DNA from: Acidimicrobiaceae bacterium
GTDB lineage: Bacteria > Actinomycetota > Acidimicrobiia > Acidimicrobiales > RAAP-2
Direction: 5' to 3'
Assembly: GCA_003133325.1 (NCBI GenBank)
Contig: PKXA01000069.1
Coordinates: 1-64,000, forward strand
DNA length: 64,000 bases
The notes under the pieces are model-generated. The model searched no databases and was not told where the DNA came from. It worked only from the letters and a program-made list of their open reading frames with translations. Numbering within the stretch: position 1 is the first letter of the stretch; every line of letters starts with the position of its first letter. Positions 37,770-45,327 of the stretch are shown one piece after another. The position numbers were made by a program, and so were the translations under genes.

Positions 37770-38243
37770 ATGTTGGCGACAAGTGCACCGCTGGTAGCCG
37801 TCGAGTTGATCTCCGCGTCCATCTGGGTGGGCGGCATGGCCTGCCTCGCCATCGTCGCCAAAGCGGCGCGAGGTGTCCTCGACGAGTCATCCCAGGTGGC
37901 ATTCTTCCGTGCGGTCGGCCGCCGGTACGGAATCGTCGGCACCGCGTCGTTGCTCATCGCCATCGCTGCCGGCCTGGCGCTCTCCTGGCCACCATCCTCA
38001 TGGTCGAGAACCATTGATGCCGCCGTAGTGCTGGCTGGTGTCCTCGTTGTCGCGACAATTGTGGGGATGATGCAGGCGCGGGCGATGACCGCCCTCCGCC
38101 GCAAAGTGATCACAAACCCCGGGGACAGTGCGACTGAGGGCGCGCTGCGTCGAGGTCGGTTGCTGGCCAACGGCATCCGTGGCCTGATGGCACTGATGAC
38201 TCTCGCCATTGTCATCCTCGCGGCATTCGCCGTCGCTCACTGA
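37770..38243 (+). CDS. CopD/DUF4149-like four-helix membrane protein
   Basis: 157 residues with hydrophobic segments at about 5-28, 48-70, 86-106 and 134-156. ELISASIWVGGMACLAIVAKAA (fragment) and VGRRYGIVGTASLLIAIAAGL match the start of CopD-like putative heme or copper membrane proteins. It is divergent from the hemerythrin gene under the same operator, so a role in the same stress response is likely. Confidence in the family is moderate. Confidence 0.6.
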   Translation: MLATSAPLVAVELISASIWVGGMACLAIVAKAARGVLDESSQVAFFRAVGRRYGIVGTASLLIAIAAGLALSWPPSSWSRTIDAAVVLAGVLVVATIVGMMQARAMTALRRKVITNPGDSATEGALRRGRLLANGIRGLMALMTLAIVILAAFAVAH

Positions 38244-38438
38244 CGGTTCGACAAAGCGCGCATTACGCCTTGCCCCGGCCAGGAGCCTCGACGGCGTGAG
38301 CGGATCAGATCGATGGCGGCCCGAGGCGCATTTGGATGTCGCTGAAGACGAGCGACTTCGTCGACGGCCCCGGCTTGTTGTCGCCCGACGCTCCCCGGTC
38401 CTCCCCTGCCTCTGGGCTCCCTGGGGGCAACGACGCGG

Positions 38439-38996
38439 TCATTGGGTAGTGGTACCGCCGAAAGCGAAGTCGGCGAGCCGCTTCAAGGCGCCCAGACCTC
38501 GCGAAACGGTGCCGTCGGTCAAGACCAACATGGGCACCACTGGCCGATCGAATCCGAGCCACTCGCTGCGCCATTGCTCCGCGGTGGGAGTCAGAGCCGG
38601 AGCCGGACAGTCCAACCCACGCAGTACGATCGCATCACCGATGTCCAGGTCCCGCACCCAGAGCGCGTCAAAGAGTCGGGCCCGGAGTCGATCGGCGCCG
38701 TCGCCGGTCATTGCGGAGAACCCAGCAACCGCCAGTGCCGTGTTGGGCTGCACGGTCGGCGACGACGCCTCATACGTTTCTCCCCCACGCAGTAGGCCCC
38801 GAATCTCTTCGAGCTCCCGATCGAACAGTGCAGCCAGCTCTCCGACGACCGGCTCTCCCTGTATCGGAACATCGGGATCGTGGACGACAGCGCGCCACTC
38901 CACGCCGGCGACACCCAACTCAACCAGGCGGTCTACCCGCCTGCTGGCCAGAAGGCTGTAGGGACAGTTGAAGGACCCGTAGACCACGAGCTTCAT
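38439..38996 (-). CDS. DsbA-family oxidoreductase (CPYS active site)
   Basis: 185 residues, thioredoxin fold of the DsbA/HCCA type. The opening strand MKLVVYGSFNCPYSLLASRR places a single active-site Cys11 (C-P-Y-S rather than CxxC). The conserved cis-Pro region is GFDRPVVPMLVL. The single cysteine suggests isomerase, reductase or glutathione-type chemistry rather than disulfide formation. No signal peptide is visible, so it acts in the cytosol. A frameshifted paralogue is at 12246-12893. It is immediately downstream of the regulator at 39035, probably co-transcribed. Confidence 0.85.
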   Translation of the reverse strand: MKLVVYGSFNCPYSLLASRRVDRLVELGVAGVEWRAVVHDPDVPIQGEPVVGELAALFDRELEEIRGLLRGGETYEASSPTVQPNTALAVAGFSAMTGDGADRLRARLFDALWVRDLDIGDAIVLRGLDCPAPALTPTAEQWRSEWLGFDRPVVPMLVLTDGTVSRGLGALKRLADFAFGGTTTQ

Positions 38997-39034
38997 GTCC
39001 TACCTCCTCGGACTCATATTGGTACCGTTCGGGC

Positions 39035-39703
39035 TTACCCCTGCGCCGATACCGGATCGCGCTTGAGAACGAGCCGACATCCTGCGCGGTGCGGGTCTTT
39101 GGCTGTAAGGCGGTCCACCGTCAATCCGCCGAGGCCTTGGGCGAGCCCCTCGGCGAGACCGAGGTGGAGCTGGCAGACTGTGCCAGGGTTGCCGGTAGCA
39201 ACCTCCTCAAACGGACAGCGCGCCAGTACGAAGTCGACTTGGCGACCTCGCTCGCTCCGGGTCGGGCGGAAGCCACCTCGGATCAGCTCCCGCTCCATGG
39301 TGTCGACGGAGTCGCCGATACCCGAGCACTCGTTCGCTCGTTGCAGACCTTCTTGACGGCCCACCTCACGGGAGCTCAGGTCGTGCTTCACTGCCTCACC
39401 CAGCAATCCGGCGAGCCACGCATACGGCCCTGATGTCTCCCACTTCCCGGCCGCCTCAGGGTGCAACCGATAGAGCAGGCGTGGACGACCCGGACTGTCA
39501 CGGGCTTCGACCTCTTCGACGACCAGGTCAGCGTCCTTCAGCACGGCGAGATGCTGGCGCACCGCGTTGTGGTTCAATTCGACATACGTGGTCAGCTCCG
39601 CCACGCCGACCGGTCGGTCGGAATCGACGATGTAGCGGAACAGGCGATAGCGAGTCGGATCCCCGAGTGCCCGCGCCTCGCGTTGAATTGCGTTCGTGTC
39701 CAT
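39035..39703 (-). CDS. SufR-like three-cysteine winged-helix regulator, candidate CTAGT-box repressor
   Basis: 222 residues. The N-terminal winged helix reads REARALGDPTRYRLFRYIV, VELNHNAVRQHLAVLKDADLV (split) and GRPRLLYRLHPEA. The C-terminal sensor domain holds Cys163 (RCPFEEV), Cys177 with His180 (CQLH) and Cys209 (GCRL). That is Cys-x13-Cys-x31-Cys, comparable to SufR's Cys-x12-Cys-x28-Cys. ATG 39703 follows AGGAG. A CTAGT-type box lies 40 bases upstream, so autoregulation is likely. This is the best candidate in the window for the factor that reads the shared box; two decayed relatives (10599 and 39770) also keep the box nearby. Confidence 0.8.
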   Translation of the reverse strand: MDTNAIQREARALGDPTRYRLFRYIVDSDRPVGVAELTTYVELNHNAVRQHLAVLKDADLVVEEVEARDSPGRPRLLYRLHPEAAGKWETSGPYAWLAGLLGEAVKHDLSSREVGRQEGLQRANECSGIGDSVDTMERELIRGGFRPTRSERGRQVDFVLARCPFEEVATGNPGTVCQLHLGLAEGLAQGLGGLTVDRLTAKDPHRAGCRLVLKRDPVSAQG

Positions 39704-39742
39704 GCGTCTCCTCACGATGCCCCTCAGTGGGACACGTCAGAG

Positions 39743-39760
39743 TTCTAGTCTATACCAGAA
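39743..39760. promoter_or_regulatory. CTAGT-type box upstream of the regulator gene
   Basis: TTCTAGT-CTAT-ACCAGAA, one mismatch between the seven-base arms. It lies between the intact regulator (start 39703) and the relic that begins at about 39770. Confidence 0.65.
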
Positions 39761-39769
39761 GAACTAGCC

Positions 39770-39995
39770 TCTATGTGAACCCCCGTGTGCTGCAGCAGGG
39801 CGCTGGACGGCAGGTCAGAGGTCGGGGATCTCGACCTCGTCGACCACGAGGCCCATGGCTCTGCGTATGCCGAGATGCTGGCGCACGACGTTGTGGTTGA
39901 GGTGTGCAAAAGTCGGTGAATTCGGCTACACCAGCCAGTCGAGCCGCCTCGGTCACATGGCAAAGAGACAACGGTAGGCCGGATCTCCAGGCACC
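39770..39995 (-). pseudogene. relic of a third three-cysteine regulator
   Basis: On the minus strand, GDPAYRCLFAM and, after stops, LNHNVVRQHLGIRRAMGLVVDEVEIPDL (fragments) match GDPTRYRLFRYI and LNHNAVRQHLAVLKDADLVVEEVEARD of the adjacent regulator. Stops interrupt it, and its C-terminal half is absent. It looks like a tandem duplication of the regulator that decayed. Confidence 0.75.
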
Positions 39996-40045
39996 CGCGG
40001 TTCACGTTGCACGCCTGCTTCCACCGAGCACCTCCCGAGGTGCTC

Positions 40046-40063
40046 TTCTAGCGTACGCCAGAA
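40046..40063. promoter_or_regulatory. CTAGC-type box
   Basis: TTCTAGC-GTAC-GCCAGAA, one mismatch between the arms. It is followed by an AT-rich TATATATAG suitable for a -10 towards the gene at 40153. It may also have served the relic to its left. Confidence 0.55.
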
Positions 40064-40152
40064 CTATATATAGCTCCGGTCTGTGATCCAAGACGATCAG
40101 TGGGCGCTGGTTCAGTGGCATTCCCAGGCGCCTGTGCCACTACTCTGGACCT

Positions 40153-40797
40153 GTGGAACAAACGATCACGGGGTTCCACCTCGACGAGGAGAGCGACTGG
40201 GTCGCCGAATTGTCGTGCTGGCACAACCAGCACGTACGGCACCAACCGCCATTCCAGCTCCGGCCGTGGGTCATCCATGTCGAGGGTCGAGCGGCGAAGA
40301 TCGGAGCGCCGCTCGATTGCCCTCTCTGCGATCGTGCCGAGCTTCCAGAGGGCCTCCGTCTGGCCCGATCCAGCCCGGAATGGGATCAGCTGACCGTCCC
40401 CGCGGGCCTGCTCCGTGCCCACCGTGTGGCAAACAGTACCTGGGGGTTGATTCGGATTCGCGACGGAAGGCTGCAGTTTGTGATGGCGAGCAATCCAGCC
40501 CTCGATGTCGCCTTGGACTCCACGTCCACACAAGCGATTCCTCCAAGTGTCCAACATCACGTGAAGCCACTCGGTCCGGTCCGGTTTTCGATCGATTTCC
40601 TCGTCGGCAGTGAGCGCGGTGGCGTCGGTGAGCATCGAGATGGACCGACGAGAGGTCACGCACGTGATGGAGGCCGGGGCATCCCCGACGAAGGTGGTGA
40701 TCCGGCCTGCTGGGCCGGGTTGATCTGCCCCGAGTGCGGGTCGGTGGCCGATGGGAGTCCCCACCGACCGGGGTGTCCGAGAGGGTCACCCTCGTGA
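40153..40797 (+). CDS. DUF3565-DUF1971 fusion with C-terminal zinc-ribbon-like tail
   Basis: 214 residues. Residues ~1-60 are DUF3565 (ITGFHLDEESDWVAELSC, HNQHVRHQPPF, CPLCDRAELPEG). Residues ~60-155 are DUF1971, a cupin-like TehB-associated domain (YxxS-type strand SSPEWDQLTVPAGLL, HRVANSTWGLIRI, HHVKPLGPVRFSIDFLV). A Gly-rich linker leads to CPECGSVADGSPHRPGC, a plausible zinc site. Such proteins are linked to tellurite or nitrite stress; the function is unknown. The GTG start is about 90 bases behind the CTAGC-type box. Confidence 0.8.
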   Translation: MEQTITGFHLDEESDWVAELSCWHNQHVRHQPPFQLRPWVIHVEGRAAKIGAPLDCPLCDRAELPEGLRLARSSPEWDQLTVPAGLLRAHRVANSTWGLIRIRDGRLQFVMASNPALDVALDSTSTQAIPPSVQHHVKPLGPVRFSIDFLVGSERGGVGEHRDGPTRGHARDGGRGIPDEGGDPACWAGLICPECGSVADGSPHRPGCPRGSPS

Positions 40798-40800
40798 CCG

Positions 40801-41856
40801 GTGTCCCAGGCAGAGCCGACCGGCACAAACCACCTCGTCGGGCGAGACGTGGACACCGGCGCCGCCATGCGCACCACGTGGTCGCAGCGTCAGATGGCTG
40901 AACTCTCCACTCCATGGTCGCGAGCCCTGCGGCTCGGTGCCCCGATCCTGAACGCCCCGATGGGAGGCGTGGCCGGAGGTGAGCTGGCCTCCGCCGTGTC
41001 TCGTGCGGGCGGGCTCGGAATGGTCGGGATTGGAAGTGCCGGATCGATGGCGCTCTTGGAACGGGAGGCCGCCCGTCCACGCGATGCCGGACTTCCTTTC
41101 GGGATCGGCTTGCTCGACTGGGCAGTGGCCGGCGAGCCTCGACTCCTCGACGTGGCTATCGGCACCTCTCCGGTCCTGATCTCCGTGAGCTTCGGGGATG
41201 CATGGCCTTGGGTGGAGCGGGTCCGAGACGCAGGGATCACGACGGCTGCCCAGATCGCAGACGTGGAGAGCGCCCGGCGGGCGGCCGATGCCGGTCTCGA
41301 GGTACTGGTGGCCCGAGGGGCCGAGGGCGGAGGCCACGGCGAACCGCTGGTCGGCACGCTCCCGCTCCTCGAAGGCGTGCTCAATGTGGTGTCGGTCCCG
41401 GTGCTGGCTGCGGGAGGTATCTCCTCGCCCCGGGGGCTCGCCGCGGTCCTGGCCGCCGGTGCGTCCGGCGCCTGGCTGGGCACGGCGTTCGCGGCCTGCC
41501 CGGAATCGCTGGCATCCGATGCCGCCCGGTCGGCACTCGTGGCCGCTTCGGGCACCGACACGGTCACCACACGGGTCTTCGACGTGGCGCTCGGCTACCC
41601 GTGGCCCGCCCGGTATCCCGAGCGGGTCCTCCGGAACGGGTTCTGGGAACGTTGGGAAGGACACGAGGACCAGCTCTCTGCAGACTCCGACGCGCTGTCG
41701 GAATTCATTGCGGCCCGGGAGCGTGGAGACTTCGGCTATATCCATATCGACGCCGGGGAGGGTGTCGGGGACCTCACCGCGGTCAGGGCTGCATCCGAGG
41801 TGATCGAGCAACTGTGCACGGGCGCCGCTGATCTCCTGGGCCGTTGGACGTCGTGA
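40801..41856 (+). CDS. nitronate monooxygenase-like flavoprotein
   Basis: About 330-351 residues. The FMN barrel is evident: LGAPILNAPMGGVAGGELASAVSRAGGLGMVG (fragments), VARGAEGGGHG (catalytic-loop region) and AAGGISSPRGLAAVLAAGASGAWLGTAF (phosphate-binding, fragments). Members oxidise propionate 3-nitronate or related nitro compounds, or act as enoyl-ACP reductase relatives. The start may be GTG 40801 or, better placed relative to the domain, ATG 40867. It overlaps or abuts the previous gene, so the two are one unit. Confidence 0.88.
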   Translation: MSQAEPTGTNHLVGRDVDTGAAMRTTWSQRQMAELSTPWSRALRLGAPILNAPMGGVAGGELASAVSRAGGLGMVGIGSAGSMALLEREAARPRDAGLPFGIGLLDWAVAGEPRLLDVAIGTSPVLISVSFGDAWPWVERVRDAGITTAAQIADVESARRAADAGLEVLVARGAEGGGHGEPLVGTLPLLEGVLNVVSVPVLAAGGISSPRGLAAVLAAGASGAWLGTAFAACPESLASDAARSALVAASGTDTVTTRVFDVALGYPWPARYPERVLRNGFWERWEGHEDQLSADSDALSEFIAARERGDFGYIHIDAGEGVGDLTAVRAASEVIEQLCTGAADLLGRWTS

Positions 41857-41980
41857 GCCACCCTGGGATCACCGGAGGATCTGGGCAACACCACGTGCGT
41901 TGGGTCCCCAATTGGAACCTTCGGCCCCTGGTGTCCGGTGGCCGCGAAGCGGACAGCGTGCGGCATTGCCAGCACCATCC

Positions 41981-42354
41981 ATGGAGATCCTCAACCCTGC
42001 AGAATGCTCGGCGCTATTCAGCGGGGTACCGGTAGGTCGAATCGCCATCACGGTCAGCGCGTTTCCGGTCATCCTGCCCGTCAACTTCGTCGTCACTTAT
42101 GGCGACATCTTCCTCCGCACTGACCGGGGAACCAGGCTTCCGCAGCCATGTCAAGAGCCGTTGTCGCATTCGAGGTCGACTCGTACGAGCCCGACGGGCG
42201 CTCAGGTTGGGGCGTGATGGCACAAGGCATGGCATGCGAGGTCACCGATCCGCCAACTCTCGAGAAGATCCACAATTCTGGGATCAAGGCGTGGGTAGTG
42301 GACGGTCAGGCCGAGCATGTGGTGTGCCTCAGTGGACGCCATTCCAGCACCTAG
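41981..42354 (+). pseudogene. pyridoxamine 5'-phosphate oxidase-family protein, frameshifted
   Basis: ATG 41981 begins a split-barrel flavin protein: ECSALFSGVPVGRIAIT, PVNFVVTYGDIFLRTDRGT. The frame is then lost near 42125-42148 and continues in another as VVAFEVDSYEPDGRSGWGVMAQGMA up to a stop at 42354 (fragments). One frameshift (-1 or +2) separates the halves. Intact members bind FMN or F420 and reduce small molecules. Confidence 0.8.
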
Positions 42355-42419
42355 TGCCGTCCCCGATCATGAGGGGCTGATATGAGGGTCCGTCGTGGGC
42401 TTCGCTCTGGTGGGCCCGC

Positions 42420-42890
42420 GAATTCGCATGCGCACCAAGTAGTACTGCCCGGCTGCGAAGTGCGCCGACTCGGGTAGCTCCAGTCACAGCGTTACGGCGT
42501 CGGAGCCGTCGGGACGAACCCCGTGCACCGTCGCCACCTCCCAAAGTCGGCCCAGGTCGGGGGCGAGCCACCAGTGGGCGAACCCGTCCGATCTCATCGG
42601 CTACGGCGAGGTAGCCCGCGGTCTTGGCCGGAACAGCGCCGGCATCGGGTGACATCTCGCCGGAGGCCACCTCTGCTCGAAGACGGCGAGCCGCCGTCAC
42701 CATACGGTCGAGCGCCGGAAGCACCTGGCCATAGCGACGAGTCTTGAGGCCGCAGTCAGGATTGACCCATAACCGGTCGGGCCCGAGACCCTCGAGGGCC
42801 GGACGGAGCAGGCCTTCGAGACCGACAACCCCGGGGACCCAATGCGAATACGCTTCGTAGCCGAGCCGGGCCGTGTTCGATCCGAGATAC
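42420..42890 (-). pseudogene. duplicated metE 3' end plus oxidoreductase 5' end
   Basis: On the minus strand, LEGLLRPALEGLGPDRLWVNPDCGLKTRRYGQV ... SPDAGAVPAK (fragments) is the MetE C-terminus. Next comes MRSDGFAHWWLAPDLGRLWEVATVHGVRPDGSDAV (fragments), the start of the FNR-like gene, cut by TGA near 42489. About 470 bases correspond base by base to 30790-31230 at an estimated 80-85 percent identity, including the junction between the two genes. It is therefore a segmental copy that has decayed. Confidence 0.85.
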
Positions 42891-42926
42891 GCGCGGCACC
42901 GAATGGCGTCATTCGAACCATTCAAG

Positions 42927-43898
42927 TCATCCGGTGGCGGTGGTGTCATCCCAGGCTTCCGGTCTCACGTTTCCTGCGTTGGCAAGGGCGTCCAGGAGCA
43001 AGTGGAAGTACACGAGCCCACCATACGGCGACCAGCGACTCGAGTATTGCTTCACTTCCTCGTAGCCGGCGGAAGCAGACAAATCGAACCGTCGATGGAG
43101 ATTGTTGCGAGCCCCGATGTCGTCGCCCGGAAGTACGTGGAGCCGTCCAAGTCCTCGCAACAGGATGTACTCGGCGCTCCATCGACCAATCCCGGTGAGG
43201 TCGAGGAGGGTCGTCTTCGCCTGACCATCATCGGCATCCCAGAGGGATTGGAGTTCGGTGTCTCCCGCGACAATTCGCTGGGAGAGCTCGATGATGGCCC
43301 GGGCTTTGGATCGGCTGAATCCGAGATTCCGCAGGTGCTGGGGGTCCTCCCCCGCAAGTCGCTCCGGTGTCGGGAAACCGTGTGGCACTTCACTCCCAAC
43401 AGAAGCAGTCGGCCCGAACTGCTCGGACAATCGGTTGAGTAGGTGGATCCCCACGGTCAAGGAGAGTTGTTGGCAGGCGATCGCGTTGATTGCCGCCTCA
43501 AACACACTTGGGAAGCACGGTGGTCGCATACCCACGAACTGGTGAGCCAGGGTCGCCAGCAAAGGTTCACTCTCGGCCATCTGATAGAAGCCGCTGAGGT
43601 TCGCCTCGAGCCCGAGCGAGCGCGTGAGGACCTGCCGTATCTCGCTCCTGGAATGGTCGTCCAATCCGGCTCCACGGTGGCGCACCTCAACAGCAAGGAG
43701 GGCAACCTTTTCGTTGCTCTCTTGATGGACGGTGACCTCAACGGGCACCTCCTCGATCACCAACGTCCGCCGGTAGCGAGTGCCGTCCCATGCATCCACG
43801 GCGTTGTGGGGACGGCGCCGCAGGGTCCAGACAGTGAAGTCGAGTCGGAAAGGGTGGGCCACCTCGATCTCGAACTGGCAGACCGATCCGGCCCTCAT
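42927..43898 (-). CDS. alkA: DNA-3-methyladenine glycosylase II
   Basis: 323 residues. It excises alkylated bases from DNA. The HhH-GPD domain is complete: INAIACQQLSLTVG, the hairpin-helix-hairpin LLDLTGIGRWSAEYILLRGLG (fragment) and the catalytic Asp in LPGDDIGARNNL. An N-terminal AlkA-like beta domain (VAHPFRLDFTVWTL) precedes it. It ends 40 bases from the metE/oxidoreductase relic. NO-derived nitrosation can create its substrates, but no box is seen near it. Confidence 0.92.
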   Translation of the reverse strand: MRAGSVCQFEIEVAHPFRLDFTVWTLRRRPHNAVDAWDGTRYRRTLVIEEVPVEVTVHQESNEKVALLAVEVRHRGAGLDDHSRSEIRQVLTRSLGLEANLSGFYQMAESEPLLATLAHQFVGMRPPCFPSVFEAAINAIACQQLSLTVGIHLLNRLSEQFGPTASVGSEVPHGFPTPERLAGEDPQHLRNLGFSRSKARAIIELSQRIVAGDTELQSLWDADDGQAKTTLLDLTGIGRWSAEYILLRGLGRLHVLPGDDIGARNNLHRRFDLSASAGYEEVKQYSSRWSPYGGLVYFHLLLDALANAGNVRPEAWDDTTATG

Positions 43899-44021
43899 GT
43901 CTGATGGACGCCCAAGCTTCTACCCGCGTCATTGTTCATTGCTGCCGGATTCCTCGATGAATCCAATGCTCCACGTACATCCATAATGACAAGCGATTCC
44001 CGGGGCGCGACACTTCCAAGC

Positions 44022-44490
44022 CTATCCTCGACCTGCCGTCCGCCCGACGGTGCAGTTCACGTCCGGTACACCGAACGAGGCTCCGGTAGCGCCGGTGGCG
44101 ACGACGAGGTAGTCGTAGGCAAGGGTCGTGTCGCCGGACAGGTACACGATTCGCTTGTCGACATCGACCGCCAGAGTACGGACTTGGAGGAACCGGATGG
44201 TTGCGTACCGACGCAGGATGGTGCGGATGGGATAGGCGACGTCGGCGGCATCCAAGCCGGCCGTTGCCACCTGGTAGAGGAGCGGCTGGAAGGTGTGGAA
44301 GTTGTGCTGATCGACCGCGACCACATCCAGCGGCACCTGCGGCGGCGGCCAGCCCGGCGAAGCCGCCGCCGAGCACCACCTCGCGCGCAGCCGCGGAGGC
44401 TCCGGTCTTGACGCAATCAGCGGCTTCGAACGATTCGACCTCTGCTCTTCCGACAGGACCGTGGTGCCACGAACTCATCCTGCTCCCTCG
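44022..44490 (-). pseudogene. type II NADH dehydrogenase-like flavoprotein, N-terminal relic
   Basis: Two frames on the minus strand give EVVLGGGFAGLAAA (FAD loop) and then VVAVDQHNFHTFQPLLYQVATAGLDAADVAYPIR through YDYLVVATGATGASFGVPD (fragments), the start of an NDH-2-type NAD(P)/FAD oxidoreductase. A frameshift separates them, and the remaining ~300 residues of the family are missing. Confidence 0.75.
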
Positions 44491-44544
44491 ATACAGCTTG
44501 CTGTCGGTCAGATGCACGATCGTCTCCAGTTTTCCGTGTCACTC

Positions 44545-44573
44545 TTGTTTTTCTAGCCATTACTAGATATACT
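44545..44573 (+). promoter_or_regulatory. promoter with CTAGC-N4-ACTAG box in the spacer
   Basis: TTGTTT (44545-44550) - 17 bases - TATACT (44568-44573). The spacer holds CTAGC-CATT-ACTAG (44553-44566), one mismatch from the perfect box. A bound protein would block RNA polymerase directly. This is the clearest repressor-style arrangement in the window. Confidence 0.75.
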
Positions 44574-44617
44574 GCTAGTGGATGGCTGGAGAAGCCTGGA
44601 GTCGAAGGAGGTGTTTG

Positions 44618-45049
44618 ATGCCAGTAGATCCGCAGCGAGATCCTTCATCTCTGGCCTACAGGGGTGTCTGGGAGCGGCAATCCCCGAATGGCCAGTACAT
44701 GCCCCTTCGCCACGAGGCCCTCTTGACCTTGGCCCGCAAGGTGCAGGCTGCCGCCGAAGACGGCGACATCCATCGTCTCGAAGAAGCAGCGTCGTACCTT
44801 CTTGACGAATTGGCTCTTCACGTCCTTGACGAGCGGACCGCCTGGGTCGCGCTCGCACCGAACGAAGAGCGCATGCTTGCCCGTGGGCTGGCTCATCTCG
44901 TATCCGATGCCGCAGCGTTGGCCGAGGCCACCTCCACGGGCTGCGCAGGGCAGACAGAGCAGTGCGTGGACCGTGCTGAGGAGCTGGTGGCCCGTTTGTA
45001 TCTACAGGCCCGTGACGAGCGTCTCGCGTTCTACGATCCGGCAGCCTGA
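44618..45049 (+). CDS. hemerythrin-like protein, copy 2
   Basis: 143 residues, paralogous to 8679-9113 (HEALLTLARKVQAAAEDGD versus HEALLTLARKVHAAADDDD; LQARDERLAFYDPAA versus LQARDEHVAPYDPAA). The final His of copy 1 is Arg here, so the metal site may differ. AAGGAGGTG precedes ATG 44618, a near-perfect Shine-Dalgarno; an upstream in-frame ATG at 44582 is less likely. It is led by the box-containing promoter at 44545 and followed by the NHL remnant. Confidence 0.65.
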   Translation: MPVDPQRDPSSLAYRGVWERQSPNGQYMPLRHEALLTLARKVQAAAEDGDIHRLEEAASYLLDELALHVLDERTAWVALAPNEERMLARGLAHLVSDAAALAEATSTGCAGQTEQCVDRAEELVARLYLQARDERLAFYDPAA

Positions 45050-45078
45050 TCCGTGCCCAAGACCGAAGGAATCGGACG

Positions 45079-45243
45079 ATGACCATTCTCTCCGGCGCGC
45101 CGTTCACGACCGACTCCATTCCGCGATTCTCTGGCTCGGCCCCAGGCGCGGAGGCGGAACTCTCCTTCAGGGGACGGCCCGGTGGCGTGGCCGTCGCGTC
45201 CGACGGCACCGTGTTGGTCTCCGATCCACTCGGCCAGCTCTGA
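45079..45243 (+). pseudogene. NHL-repeat protein, truncated after 54 codons
   Basis: LSFRGRPGGVAVASDGTVLVSDPLGQL-stop corresponds to the start of the NHL protein at 9144 (MFLFRGHPGGITVDIDDTVWVSDSL). The gene ends abruptly where a minus-strand Rrf2 fragment begins (~45225), so a deletion fused two convergent genes. Confidence 0.8.
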
Positions 45244-45327
45244 CGACTTCAATCGGAGTCCGCTGGATATCAACGCAAGCAGTGCCCGAGTGGCGAGATC
45301 TGACCTTCGGGTAATTTCCAGTCTCAT
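45225..45327 (-). pseudogene. N-terminal 34 codons of an Rrf2-family regulator
   Basis: MRLEITRRSDLATRALLALIS and LKSSELAEWIG are the unmistakable start of an Rrf2 (NsrR/IscR/RsrR-type) regulator. The rest, including its cysteines, is missing. Its ATG overlaps the ferredoxin stop (ATGA), so it was the second gene of that operon. It ends in the truncated NHL gene on the opposite strand. Confidence 0.75.

Noticed and set aside
42350-42356. CACCTAGTGCC as a box
   Set aside because: This is the stop codon region of the broken PPOX-family gene and has no second arm.
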